From: Elusimicrobiota bacterium
GTDB lineage: Bacteria > Elusimicrobiota > Elusimicrobia > FEN-1173
Assembly: GCA_016722575.1 (NCBI GenBank)
Contig: JADKIY010000001.1
Location: forward strand, 1-64,000
Direction: 5' to 3'
DNA length: 64,000 nucleotides
Shown in pieces: positions 42,220-48,718 of this stretch. A program made the position numbers and the translations under genes. Every line of letters begins with the position of its first letter. The first letter of the stretch is position 1. The notes under the pieces were generated by a model, which was not told the origin of the DNA, searched no databases, and was given only the letters and a program-made list of their open reading frames with translations.

Positions 42220-42239
42220 CGCAAACCCCCGTTTGTCAA
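42203..42239 (-). promoter_or_regulatory. Sigma-70-type promoter of the regulator-protease operon
   Basis: On the minus strand TTGACA (42239-42234), 17 bases, then TATGTT (42216-42211). The -35 matches consensus exactly and the spacing is optimal; the -10 matches at 4 of 6. The start of transcription would fall near 42204, leaving a leader of about 20 bases before ATG 42182. The -35 box overlaps the stop codon of the phospholipase-D-like gene upstream. Confidence 0.75.
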
Positions 42240-43672
42240 GGCGCGGGATCGTCGGAAGCGGGCCGCCCCGCCAGCCCCCGGGCCACCCCCGCCAAATAGG
42301 AGACATTCCGCTTGGGGTTGTCCGGCTGTTGGCGCCCCAGGAGGGCCGCGGCACGTTCCAAAACCTCCCGCCCGTAGCGGTTTTCCAAGAGGATCAGCCT
42401 TTCCACCGTGCGGGCGTCGGCGTCTTCGTAGAGAAACCGCGCCCGCCGCCGGGCCCGGGCCAGGGCCTCCGGGCCGTGCTTTTCCCCCAGGGCCCGGAGC
42501 CGGGCTTCCAGGGCGGCGGGGTCGTAGAAGGGCGCGGGCCGGTAGGCGTTGGGGCGGCGCTGGGGGCGGTCGGGGGTGGGCTGGTCGTCGTAATCCACTT
42601 CCAATAAATTGTGGCGGCGAAGGTCCACCGAGCCCAGGCCCACCGTCCACCGGGTGAGCCCGTGGCGGTCCGCCAGGGTTTCCCGGGAGAGGGACCACCG
42701 GGGCGCGGCGGGGGACCGGTCGGCGTAATAGAGGTTCAAGAGCAAAAAGACCTTGCCCGGCAGGGAGAGCCGCCGGTCCCACCCCCCGGCGAAATAGTCC
42801 AGAGGCAGGCGCACCGTTTCCGAGGAAGAGAGCGGCGAAAGCCGCACGGCGGGGTCTTTCCCATAGACTTCCTGGAACTCCGCCAGGCCGTAGAACGAAT
42901 TCAACCGACGGAATATCCGGTGGAGCCGCCGCCGGTTGGCCACGGGGCCTTCGTCCTTTTCGCCCAGGGCGGCCACGGCCCCCGGCACGTCCACCGGGGA
43001 GAAGGTCGAGGTCGAGACGCCTTGCTTAAGGAAGTGCAGGTAAAGGTCGAAGGCCCCCGCATCTTTCCGCCGCTCCATTTCCCCCATCTTGCCCGGGGGA
43101 AACAAAAAGCCCGCCGGCACGGCCAGCGGCTTTCCGGCGTTGACCGCCGGTGGAACGCGACGGGGCAGGGCGGCCAGGCGGTCCAAAAAAGCGCGCGCCG
43201 CGGTCGTGGAGCGGATCAACACGTCGGCCTCCACGTTCGACCGGAAAGCCGCCGTCGTCCAGTTGCTGGAGCCCAGCAAAAGGGTTTTCCGATCCACCAC
43301 CAAGACCTTGGCGTGCAAAATTTTCCCGTCCACATAGGCCGCGTCCACGCCGCCCTGGGCCAGCCTCTCCGCCGCGCTCCGGTTCCGGTCCAGGGGATCA
43401 AAGGGCGATTCCCCCCCGTCCAAGAGCACCTCCACCCCCACCCCCCGCCGCCGGGCGCGAATTAAAGCCTCCAAAAGCCGCCCCGGCTCCGACGCCCGTT
43501 CCGGCGGGACATTAAATAGGTAGAGGGCGAGGGAAACCGTTTCCCGCGCCCCCTCAATCTCCCGCTCCGCCACGGCCGAATACCCCCCCGCCGGAATGAG
43601 CGCCGCCTCCCCACTATATAGGAAGGGAGTAAAAAACGCGTATAACGCTCCAATAATAAGGGGACGTAGCAT
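42236..43672 (-). CDS. Exported phospholipase D-like protein with one HKD motif
   Basis: 478 residues. A hydrophobic N-terminus (LIIGALYAFFTPFLYSGEA) looks like a signal peptide. ILHAKVLVVDRKTLLLGSSN contains His120, Lys122 and Asp127 of an HKD motif; a second HKD motif is not seen, so activity would need a dimer, as in Nuc-type endonucleases. The C-terminal half (from about residue 200) is Arg-rich and unrecognised. ATG 43672 lies inside the inverted repeat of the neighbouring RAYT element, and no Shine-Dalgarno is visible. Confidence 0.8.
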   Translation of the reverse strand: MLRPLIIGALYAFFTPFLYSGEAALIPAGGYSAVAEREIEGARETVSLALYLFNVPPERASEPGRLLEALIRARRRGVGVEVLLDGGESPFDPLDRNRSAAERLAQGGVDAAYVDGKILHAKVLVVDRKTLLLGSSNWTTAAFRSNVEADVLIRSTTAARAFLDRLAALPRRVPPAVNAGKPLAVPAGFLFPPGKMGEMERRKDAGAFDLYLHFLKQGVSTSTFSPVDVPGAVAALGEKDEGPVANRRRLHRIFRRLNSFYGLAEFQEVYGKDPAVRLSPLSSSETVRLPLDYFAGGWDRRLSLPGKVFLLLNLYYADRSPAAPRWSLSRETLADRHGLTRWTVGLGSVDLRRHNLLEVDYDDQPTPDRPQRRPNAYRPAPFYDPAALEARLRALGEKHGPEALARARRRARFLYEDADARTVERLILLENRYGREVLERAAALLGRQQPDNPKRNVSYLAGVARGLAGRPASDDPAP

Positions 43673-43684
43673 ACTAATTTACTT
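43657..43684 (+). repeat. Left 28-bp inverted repeat of the RAYT element
   Basis: Starts TAAGGGGACGTAGCATAC and ends TTTACTT. It is identical to the reverse complement of 44716-44743. On the minus strand it contains both the TAG stop of the transposase (43676-43674) and the ATG plus next four codons of the phospholipase-D-like gene. Confidence 0.95.
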
Positions 43685-44693
43685 TAAACCAAGCCCCGAC
43701 ATTTAATCCCTGCGCCAATACCATCCCTCGTTGCCGCGCTCTACCCGCCGCGGCGGGCGACATTTTGATCGTCCGAGCCATTTCCGCGTTATTTTTTCCC
43801 AAATATTCCGTCGCCAAGAACGTCAAAAGGGATTTGGCTTCCGAAACTTTTCTCGTCCGATTTCTTAAGTAGAGCCACTGAACATCGATCTTCATGGCAC
43901 CCGCGACTTTTGCCGCGATGTCATCCATTGTGATGTTCTGGCGTGCGATGTCTCGTTGCAACGATTCTGTTTTCTCGACTTTCTCCAGAACTTTTTCCAC
44001 AAATTCACCCGAACCCAGCACCCGCGCGTCAAACAATTGCCCCGCCCCCCGATGATCCAGGCAGACTTCCCGAGGGCGCCCACCGCCGCTTCGCCCCAGA
44101 CCGCCGCCCATTAAATCCTCGCGCCTCCCCTGGGAAACCCCTTCCGTCACAAATTCCAGATATCGCTGGCGCGCTGTCTTTTCGGTTGATGAAAAATGAT
44201 TCAACACCGCCTCCAACGACTGCCATGGGGTTTTCCCGTAACCCAGAAGCGCGCGGTGCCCCGTGTAGGGAAAATTCCCCAACTCCGTCATAGTCTTTAC
44301 CAGCCCTCCCCGGAGAGGGTTCAAATGAATGTACCGGACCAGCTCCAAAAGATAGGCCGCTTCGTCGCAAACGATGGATTTGTAGCGGTTCTGAAAAAGG
44401 TGCCCGGAGCGCTTATGGCGCGCGTTGAATCCCCCCGCGTAACCGGTCATGAGTCGCCGCATGAATGAAACCATCCCCTGCGGTCCCGACCGGATCAACA
44501 AATGGAAGTGATTGGGCATGAGCGCCCAGGCCAGAATCTCGTTGGGAGATTTCTCGAGGCAGGTCTCTATCCGCTGGATGAAATCGGCGTAGTCTGTTTT
44601 GGTGGGGAAAATATCGCGTTGTTCGATTCCGCGGCCGATCACGTGGTGAAGAAGTCCGGGGGTGTCGATGCGGGCGGTCCGGGGCATGGGCAA
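43674..44693 (-). CDS. REP-associated tyrosine transposase (Y1_Tnp family)
   Basis: 339 residues. LLHHVIGRGIEQRDIF opens the domain, LAWALMPNHFHLLIRSGPQG carries the HxH metal motif, and YVRYIHLNPLRGGLV with RSGHLFQNRYKSI are family signatures (the first reads ELVRYIHLNPLR). The catalytic Tyr is probably in the helix after residue 105. The C-terminal 100 residues (SLQRDIARQNITMDDIAAKV through NNAEMARTIKMSPA) form a DnaA-like helix-turn-helix found in some RAYTs. Full length with no frame break; ATG 44693 or 44687 both possible, without a clear ribosome site. Confidence 0.93.
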   Translation of the reverse strand: MPMPRTARIDTPGLLHHVIGRGIEQRDIFPTKTDYADFIQRIETCLEKSPNEILAWALMPNHFHLLIRSGPQGMVSFMRRLMTGYAGGFNARHKRSGHLFQNRYKSIVCDEAAYLLELVRYIHLNPLRGGLVKTMTELGNFPYTGHRALLGYGKTPWQSLEAVLNHFSSTEKTARQRYLEFVTEGVSQGRREDLMGGGLGRSGGGRPREVCLDHRGAGQLFDARVLGSGEFVEKVLEKVEKTESLQRDIARQNITMDDIAAKVAGAMKIDVQWLYLRNRTRKVSEAKSLLTFLATEYLGKNNAEMARTIKMSPAAAGRARQRGMVLAQGLNVGAWFKVN

Positions 44694-44715
44694 AGATTAT
44701 TACAAACCCGAAAAT

Positions 44716-44743
44716 AAGTAAATTAGTATGCTACGTCCCCTTA
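44716..44743 (-). repeat. Right 28-bp inverted repeat of the RAYT element
   Basis: Exact reverse complement of 43657-43684, lying 23 bases before the transposase start codon. Confidence 0.95.
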
Positions 44744-45007
44744 AGTACCCTTCGCCATACCGACCATTTTTTAGCACTCGCCTCCAAATATAGAATCCGC
44801 AATATAAAAGTGGGGGGGGCAGGTGATTTAAAGTGTACATTTCATACTAAATTGCTTATAGTCAGGACCCGGCATTCAAACGCAGAACCAATAACGCCCC
44901 CCAGTTGTGGCGCTCGACACTCGCGATGGAATGTTATTGAGTCTTCCTGTCATTTTTTCCGGTGGCGCCGTTTGATTCTTTATTATTCCGCGGTCCTATT
45001 CTTTTAA
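44744..45007. other. AT-rich intergenic stretch with decayed repeat material
   Basis: No credible gene. It contains a diverged copy of the RAYT repeat at 44829-44857 and, at about 44931-44975, a stretch that imperfectly matches 45540-45597 (the end of the lipoprotein gene), suggesting a decayed duplicate. A run of eight G lies near 44812. Confidence 0.6.
44829..44857 (+). repeat. Diverged solitary copy of the RAYT repeat
   Basis: Aligns to the left repeat with one gap and about 21 of 28 matches; the core CATACTAA and the end CTT are identical. It lies 86 bases beyond the right repeat and in the same orientation as the left one. It may be the trace of a related REP family. Confidence 0.6.
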
Positions 45008-45394
45008 TTAGGACAAAAACGGCCGAACCACGACAAAAATAAAAAACAACCCGGCGACAGCGGAGGCATCCCCGGTGTAGGCGTATAAGAGACTTCCAAT
45101 CACTAAACTTATCCCCAATGCGAAGAGTTGGGTCCCCCTGCCGGATATTTCCGCAGCGGGTTTGGTCTGTTTTCTGAGGAATGTTTTCCAGGCAAGACCC
45201 GGTTTATGAACGGCCAGCACCATAATGAAAAGCCCGATGAAGGCAAAAAACGTCGAAAAGATTTTCACAAAGTCGTGCGCGTTGCTGTTGAGGAAAAAAA
45301 GGGGGACGATTCCAAAGAAGATTATGAAAAGCGCAAAAACCAGGATGGTGCACAGGGTCCAATAAAAGAACTTTCCCCAGAATTTTTGGGTCAA
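45008..45394 (-). CDS. Small integral membrane protein of unknown function
   Basis: Up to 128 residues with four hydrophobic segments: LCTILVFALFIIFFGIVPLFF, FSTFFAFIGLFIMVLAV (these two near residues 14-35 and 46-62), LFALGISLVIGSLLYAY, and AVAGLFFIFVVV. No known family. The only in-frame start is a TTG without ribosome site, while a good AGGAG followed by ATG at about 45,421 is in another frame and meets a stop after 8 codons, so a one-base error at the 5' end is possible. Confidence 0.6.
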   Translation of the reverse strand: MTQKFWGKFFYWTLCTILVFALFIIFFGIVPLFFLNSNAHDFVKIFSTFFAFIGLFIMVLAVHKPGLAWKTFLRKQTKPAAEISGRGTQLFALGISLVIGSLLYAYTGDASAVAGLFFIFVVVRPFLS

Positions 45395-45552
45395 TTTGGA
45401 TTGTCCATAAAATACATGTCAATAACTCCTGTGTGAATCCTTTTCCATGATTTCCCCAAAGGAAGTACGAATTAACTTCAAACCAAATGCCGGTTTTCAT
45501 TTCCTGAATAATCGAAACCCGGGTGGTGTGGCCAACCCATCGCGATGAAAGT

Positions 45553-46071
45553 CTATTGAGTTCCCTTGCCGTTTCCTTCCGTAGGCGCCATCTTGATCGT
45601 GTACGTGTCCGATGCTCCTCCACAGACATCGCTCCAAAACGATCCTTCTTGGAACAGCGCCATTAACGATTTGAGAGCAAATCCCTGCTTTTGGAGGGCC
45701 GAAGCGGCCGGATTGGTTTGAAGCGGTAGGTCCTTCGTTTCGTAGAGCCACAGAATCGCTTTCCCGTCGCCTTTGAGTTTCCCCGATAATTCAATCCCGA
45801 CAAATCGAAACTGTTTCTCATTGCACATCAGATTCAAATCAAACATTGGGCGCAGAGAATCAAAATCGTAGGCTTGAAGGTCCGGGTGGGATTTGTCCGC
45901 CTTCAGCGCGCCCAAAACGGCGTCTTTTGAAACAGTCTTGGCGGGATCGGGGAGGTCCGTTCGTCCCGAAGCCAAAGTGTCGAAAAGGAAAAAACCGAGA
46001 ACCTCCGGGGCACGATGGACACACCCAAGAGCGAAAAATCCCGCCAGCAACACCAGTGCGCGCGTTCGCAT
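45553..46071 (-). CDS. Putative lipoprotein of unknown function
   Basis: 172 residues from ATG 46071; a TTG at 46110 in frame adds a hydrophilic stretch that would spoil the signal. RALVLLAGFFALGC is a lipoprotein signal with the lipid Cys near residue 17. The mature part (FDLNLMCNEKQFRFVGIELS, AILWLYETKDLPL) has alternating strands and resembles the neighbouring lipoprotein only in style. No family recognised. A 120-base stretch downstream (45395-45552) holds no gene. Confidence 0.7.
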   Translation of the reverse strand: MRTRALVLLAGFFALGCVHRAPEVLGFFLFDTLASGRTDLPDPAKTVSKDAVLGALKADKSHPDLQAYDFDSLRPMFDLNLMCNEKQFRFVGIELSGKLKGDGKAILWLYETKDLPLQTNPAASALQKQGFALKSLMALFQEGSFWSDVCGGASDTYTIKMAPTEGNGKGTQ

Positions 46072-46175
46072 TTTCAGAACTTGTTCCGAAAAGTCATCTG
46101 GCCGTGGCAATCAAGATTCATCCTCCTCCCCGCCCAACATCAGATAACGGGTAAAACTCTTTCCCATTGCCCACG

Positions 46176-46772
46176 CTAGTTATAAGACGTGGAGGGATCT
46201 TGGAATGCGCCGTCTTTGTCGTCGGTTTCGGAGAAGAAATAATTTAACGCTTTTTTGTCGGGGTTGGGGTCGTTGGTTTCGCTGATGACCACAAAACCAC
46301 AAAGTTTCAGTTCGCCGCCGATTTTTGTCAGCTGAAGCTTTAACGCGGCGCCGGGTCTGCCTTTGAGAATATAAACCGATTCGATGTAATCAAAACGATC
46401 AAAATTATCGCCGGAGTAGGGAATCGTTCGGGGCGCGTCTTGAGTGAGGTCGATTTGCAAGACGGACCCTGAAAACTCGTATCGGGTTTTCAGTTTAGCA
46501 ATCAGAGAATTTATTTCCGCGGGCGTCATCTTAGCTTTCAGCTTGGGAGCGAACATCGGAATTATTGGCGAAAGATCGAAATTTAAAAAAGCCTTCACGC
46601 ACCGGCCTTCCAGCGCGAGCGTCTCCCCATCAACGATTTTGGCCACCCGCATTCTGGCTTCCGTCCGGCCTTCGCTGTAATTGTATCCAAGGTGATAACG
46701 GCTCGTGGCACAGCCCAACAAAAAGAGTGTTCCGAACAAATAAAACACTGTGCGAATAGATTTCAAATTCAT
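46176..46772 (-). CDS. Putative lipoprotein of unknown function
   Basis: 198 residues from ATG 46772, with GGAGG six bases upstream. TVFYLFGTLFLLGC is the signal and lipobox. The mature protein has beta-rich stretches (SGSVLQIDLTQDAP, ALKLQLTKIGGELKLCGFVV) and an acidic C-terminus. I do not recognise it. A perfect TTATTTCA/TGAAATAA inverted repeat lies just before its ribosome site. Confidence 0.8.
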   Translation of the reverse strand: MNLKSIRTVFYLFGTLFLLGCATSRYHLGYNYSEGRTEARMRVAKIVDGETLALEGRCVKAFLNFDLSPIIPMFAPKLKAKMTPAEINSLIAKLKTRYEFSGSVLQIDLTQDAPRTIPYSGDNFDRFDYIESVYILKGRPGAALKLQLTKIGGELKLCGFVVISETNDPNPDKKALNYFFSETDDKDGAFQDPSTSYN

Positions 46773-46788
46773 TCCCGACCTCCTTTAA

Positions 46789-46810
46789 TTATTTCAAAAC
46801 GCTGAAATAA
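46789..46810. promoter_or_regulatory. Palindrome ahead of the lipoprotein gene
   Basis: TTATTTCA (46789-46796) and TGAAATAA (46803-46810), perfect eight-base arms with a six-base spacer, ending about 10 bases upstream of the ribosome site. Either an operator or an mRNA hairpin. Confidence 0.45.
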
Positions 46811-46838
46811 CTTTTGCGGAATGTCTCCATTTTCTCAA

Positions 46839-47258
46839 TTAAACCCAGGCGGTTTTGTCCTCCGGGCCCGGGGGGCGGCGGGTGACGCGGGCCACCAACC
46901 TCCGAAGGGCCGGGGGCAAGGCGGTTTCCTCAAACGTCACGCGGCGGGGGTTTCGAGTCCTCTGGACGAGCCCGCCGTCCCGTAGCTCTGCGTAGGGGCG
47001 GCGGCTTCCTTTAAGAACGAAGGAATAGACCAGGCGGTCCCTTACCGGAGAGGCCCCACTCAACTTTTTGGGCGGGGCCTTTTGCAAGTGCCTTTGGGCG
47101 GTAGCGCCCAGGTCCCCCGGGCGCAGGGTCCAGACCCGCCGCCCGCCGACGATCCCGCCCGACTGAATCAAGCGGGCGGCGGGGGTTTCGGTCGCTCTGC
47201 GACCGCCCGCCGTCCTAGAGCTTTGCGGTAGGACGGGAGCCCGAACCTTACGGACCAT
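46839..47258 (-). CDS. Doubtful ORF containing two palindromic repeats
   Basis: An open frame of 139 residues starting four bases after the RNase E/G stop. Its composition (Arg/Pro/Gly-rich) and the fact that both copies of a 60-bp double-hairpin repeat and a third hairpin (47051-47080) lie within it suggest that it is not an ordinary gene. The stretch LVYSFVLKGSRRPYAELRDGG reads more like protein. It could be a real gene invaded by palindromic repeats, as happens with Rickettsia palindromic elements. Confidence 0.3.
   Translation of the reverse strand: MVRKVRAPVLPQSSRTAGGRRATETPAARLIQSGGIVGGRRVWTLRPGDLGATAQRHLQKAPPKKLSGASPVRDRLVYSFVLKGSRRPYAELRDGGLVQRTRNPRRVTFEETALPPALRRLVARVTRRPPGPEDKTAWV
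46941..47000 (+). repeat. Double-hairpin palindromic repeat, copy B
   Basis: Begins GCGGCGGGGGTTTCG, then hairpin GTCC-TCT-GGAC, CCCGCCGTCC, and a second hairpin CGTCCC...GGGGCG. Aligns without gaps to copy A at 47176-47235; both hairpins fall at the same positions but with different stem bases. Confidence 0.75.
47051..47083 (+). other. GC-rich hairpin followed by T residues
   Basis: AGGCCCC (47051-47057) pairs with GGGGCCT (47074-47080), loop of 16 bases, followed by TTT. The T-tract is on the plus strand only, where no gene ends, so it would not terminate the minus-strand operon. Confidence 0.35.
47176..47235 (+). repeat. Double-hairpin palindromic repeat, copy A
   Basis: Begins GCGGCGGGGGTTTCG; hairpin 1 is GGTCGC-TCT-GCGACC (47190-47204), hairpin 2 is CGTCCTA...TAGGACG (47211-47235). 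It begins about 30 bases after the RNase E/G stop codon on the minus strand. Confidence 0.8.
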
Positions 47259-47262
47259 GTCG

Positions 47263-48690
47263 TCAGTCGATGACGATGCGGTAATCTTCCCAGGAGAGCG
47301 TGGGGTCGATGGCGATCTCGGCGGAGCGGTGGATGATCTTCTCCAGCCGTTCCAGGCGCTCGCGCACGAAATCCCCCACGCCGGGGGCCAGGGTGATCTT
47401 GAGGTTGCCGTCGGCCCGGCCCTGGGTGAGCTCCAGAATTTCCTTTTGGATCTTGAGGTACATGGACTCCCGGGAAAGAACGTTGCCCGACCCGGCGCAG
47501 TCCGCGCAGGGCTCGGACAAAAGGGACAGCAGGGATTCCCGTCGGCGTTCCCTCGTCATTTCCACGAGGCCCAGGCGGGTGATGGGCAGGATCTTGATTT
47601 TCGCCCGGTCGTTCCGCGTGGCGTGGTGGAGGGACTCGACCACCTTGTGCTGGTTGCGCTTCCGACGCATGTCGATGAAGTCGATGACGATGATGCCGCC
47701 GATGTTCCGCAGGCGCAATTGTTTGGCCACCTCGTCGGCGGCTTCCAGGTTGGTCGCGGTCACGGTCTCTTCCTGGGACTTGTGGCCGATGAACTTGCCC
47801 GTGTTGACGTCGATGGCGCAGAGGGACTCGGCCTCCTGGATGATGATGTAGCCGCCCGAGGGCAGATCGATGCGCTGTTGGCGGATGTGGGCCAGGTCCC
47901 GGTCCACGCCGAAGGCCTGGAAGATGGGGGTCTTGCCCGTGTAGTGCTGGACGCGCTCGGCCAGCTCCGGCGCGAGCATTTCCACGAAGCCGCGGACGTC
48001 CCGGTACTCCTCCCGGTCGTCGATCAAAAAGATCTGGGCGTCGTCGGTGAGCAAATCCCGGGCGACCTGGAAGGTCAGGCCCAGCTCCCGGTGGACCAGC
48101 GTGCCGGTGGCGGAGGATTCGAATTTGCGCTGGACGCCCTCCCAGAGGCGCGCCAGGTATTTCATTTCGCGCCGCAGTTCGTCCTCCTCGGCGCCTTCGG
48201 CCTCGGTGCGGACGATCACGCCGCCGGGCAGGTTCTCCTCTTCGACGATGCGCCGCAGGCGCTCCCGCTCCTCGGGCTCCTCGATGTTTTTGGAGACGCC
48301 CACGTGCTCGCTTTTGGGCATGTAGATCAGGTAGCGGCCGGGCAGCGAGATGTCCATGGTCACCTTCATCCCCTTGGTGCCGATGGCCTCCTTGGCCACC
48401 TGGACCATGATGTCCTCCCCGCGGCGGACCATTTTTTCGATGTGGCGGTCCTTGGAGGGGGAGACGACGTCGGTGACGTACAAATAGGCGTTCTTCTCGA
48501 ACCCGGTATTGACGAAAGCGCTGGAAATGCCGGGGAGCACGTTTTCGATTTTCCCCTTGTAGATGTTGCCGACCAGCTTGGCCATGCCGAGGGCCGGACG
48601 CTCGATCATGAACTCGGCCAGCACGCCGTCTTCCAGGACGGCGATGCGGGTTTCTTCCGGCAACACGTTGGCGATGATTTCTCTCTTCAT
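47263..48690 (-). CDS. rng: Ribonuclease E/G family
   Basis: 475 residues, ATG 48690 with GGAGGA upstream. The S1 domain (GNIYKGKIENVLPGISSAFVN) starts near residue 41. LCAIDVNTGKF and GIIVIDFIDM carry the two catalytic Asp residues, and CADCAGSG is the zinc-link Cys pair used for dimerisation. The long C-terminal scaffold of RNase E is absent, which fits RNase G length. It is the last gene of the cell-shape operon, 28 bases after rodA. Role: rRNA 5'-end maturation and mRNA decay. Confidence 0.95.
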   Translation of the reverse strand: MKREIIANVLPEETRIAVLEDGVLAEFMIERPALGMAKLVGNIYKGKIENVLPGISSAFVNTGFEKNAYLYVTDVVSPSKDRHIEKMVRRGEDIMVQVAKEAIGTKGMKVTMDISLPGRYLIYMPKSEHVGVSKNIEEPEERERLRRIVEEENLPGGVIVRTEAEGAEEDELRREMKYLARLWEGVQRKFESSATGTLVHRELGLTFQVARDLLTDDAQIFLIDDREEYRDVRGFVEMLAPELAERVQHYTGKTPIFQAFGVDRDLAHIRQQRIDLPSGGYIIIQEAESLCAIDVNTGKFIGHKSQEETVTATNLEAADEVAKQLRLRNIGGIIVIDFIDMRRKRNQHKVVESLHHATRNDRAKIKILPITRLGLVEMTRERRRESLLSLLSEPCADCAGSGNVLSRESMYLKIQKEILELTQGRADGNLKITLAPGVGDFVRERLERLEKIIHRSAEIAIDPTLSWEDYRIVID

Positions 48691-48718
48691 TTTGTTTTTC
48701 CTCCGAAAAACGGCCGAT

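Larger units (their letters stand above)
43657..44743 (-). mobile_element. RAYT-type element: transposase bounded by perfect 28-bp inverted repeats
   Basis: A 1087-base unit holding one Y1-type transposase gene between two identical, inverted 28-bp sequences. RAYTs (REP-associated tyrosine transposases) are known to be flanked by inverted REP sequences that they act on, unlike IS200/IS605, which have subterminal hairpins. Perfect repeat identity suggests recent activity or strong selection. I cannot see a target-site duplication with confidence. Confidence 0.85.

Noticed and set aside
45204..45629. 141-codon minus-strand frame containing GIWFEVN
   Set aside because: It overlaps the end of the lipoprotein gene and the membrane protein gene in another frame; the short similarity to the RAYT C-terminus is reported as a decayed repeat instead.
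47051..47083. Intrinsic terminator of the cell-shape operon
   Set aside because: The T-tract is on the plus strand only; the operon runs on the minus strand.
47176..47235. tRNA gene
   Set aside because: Two hairpins with short loops but no anticodon arm, T-loop GTTCGA box or acceptor stem.
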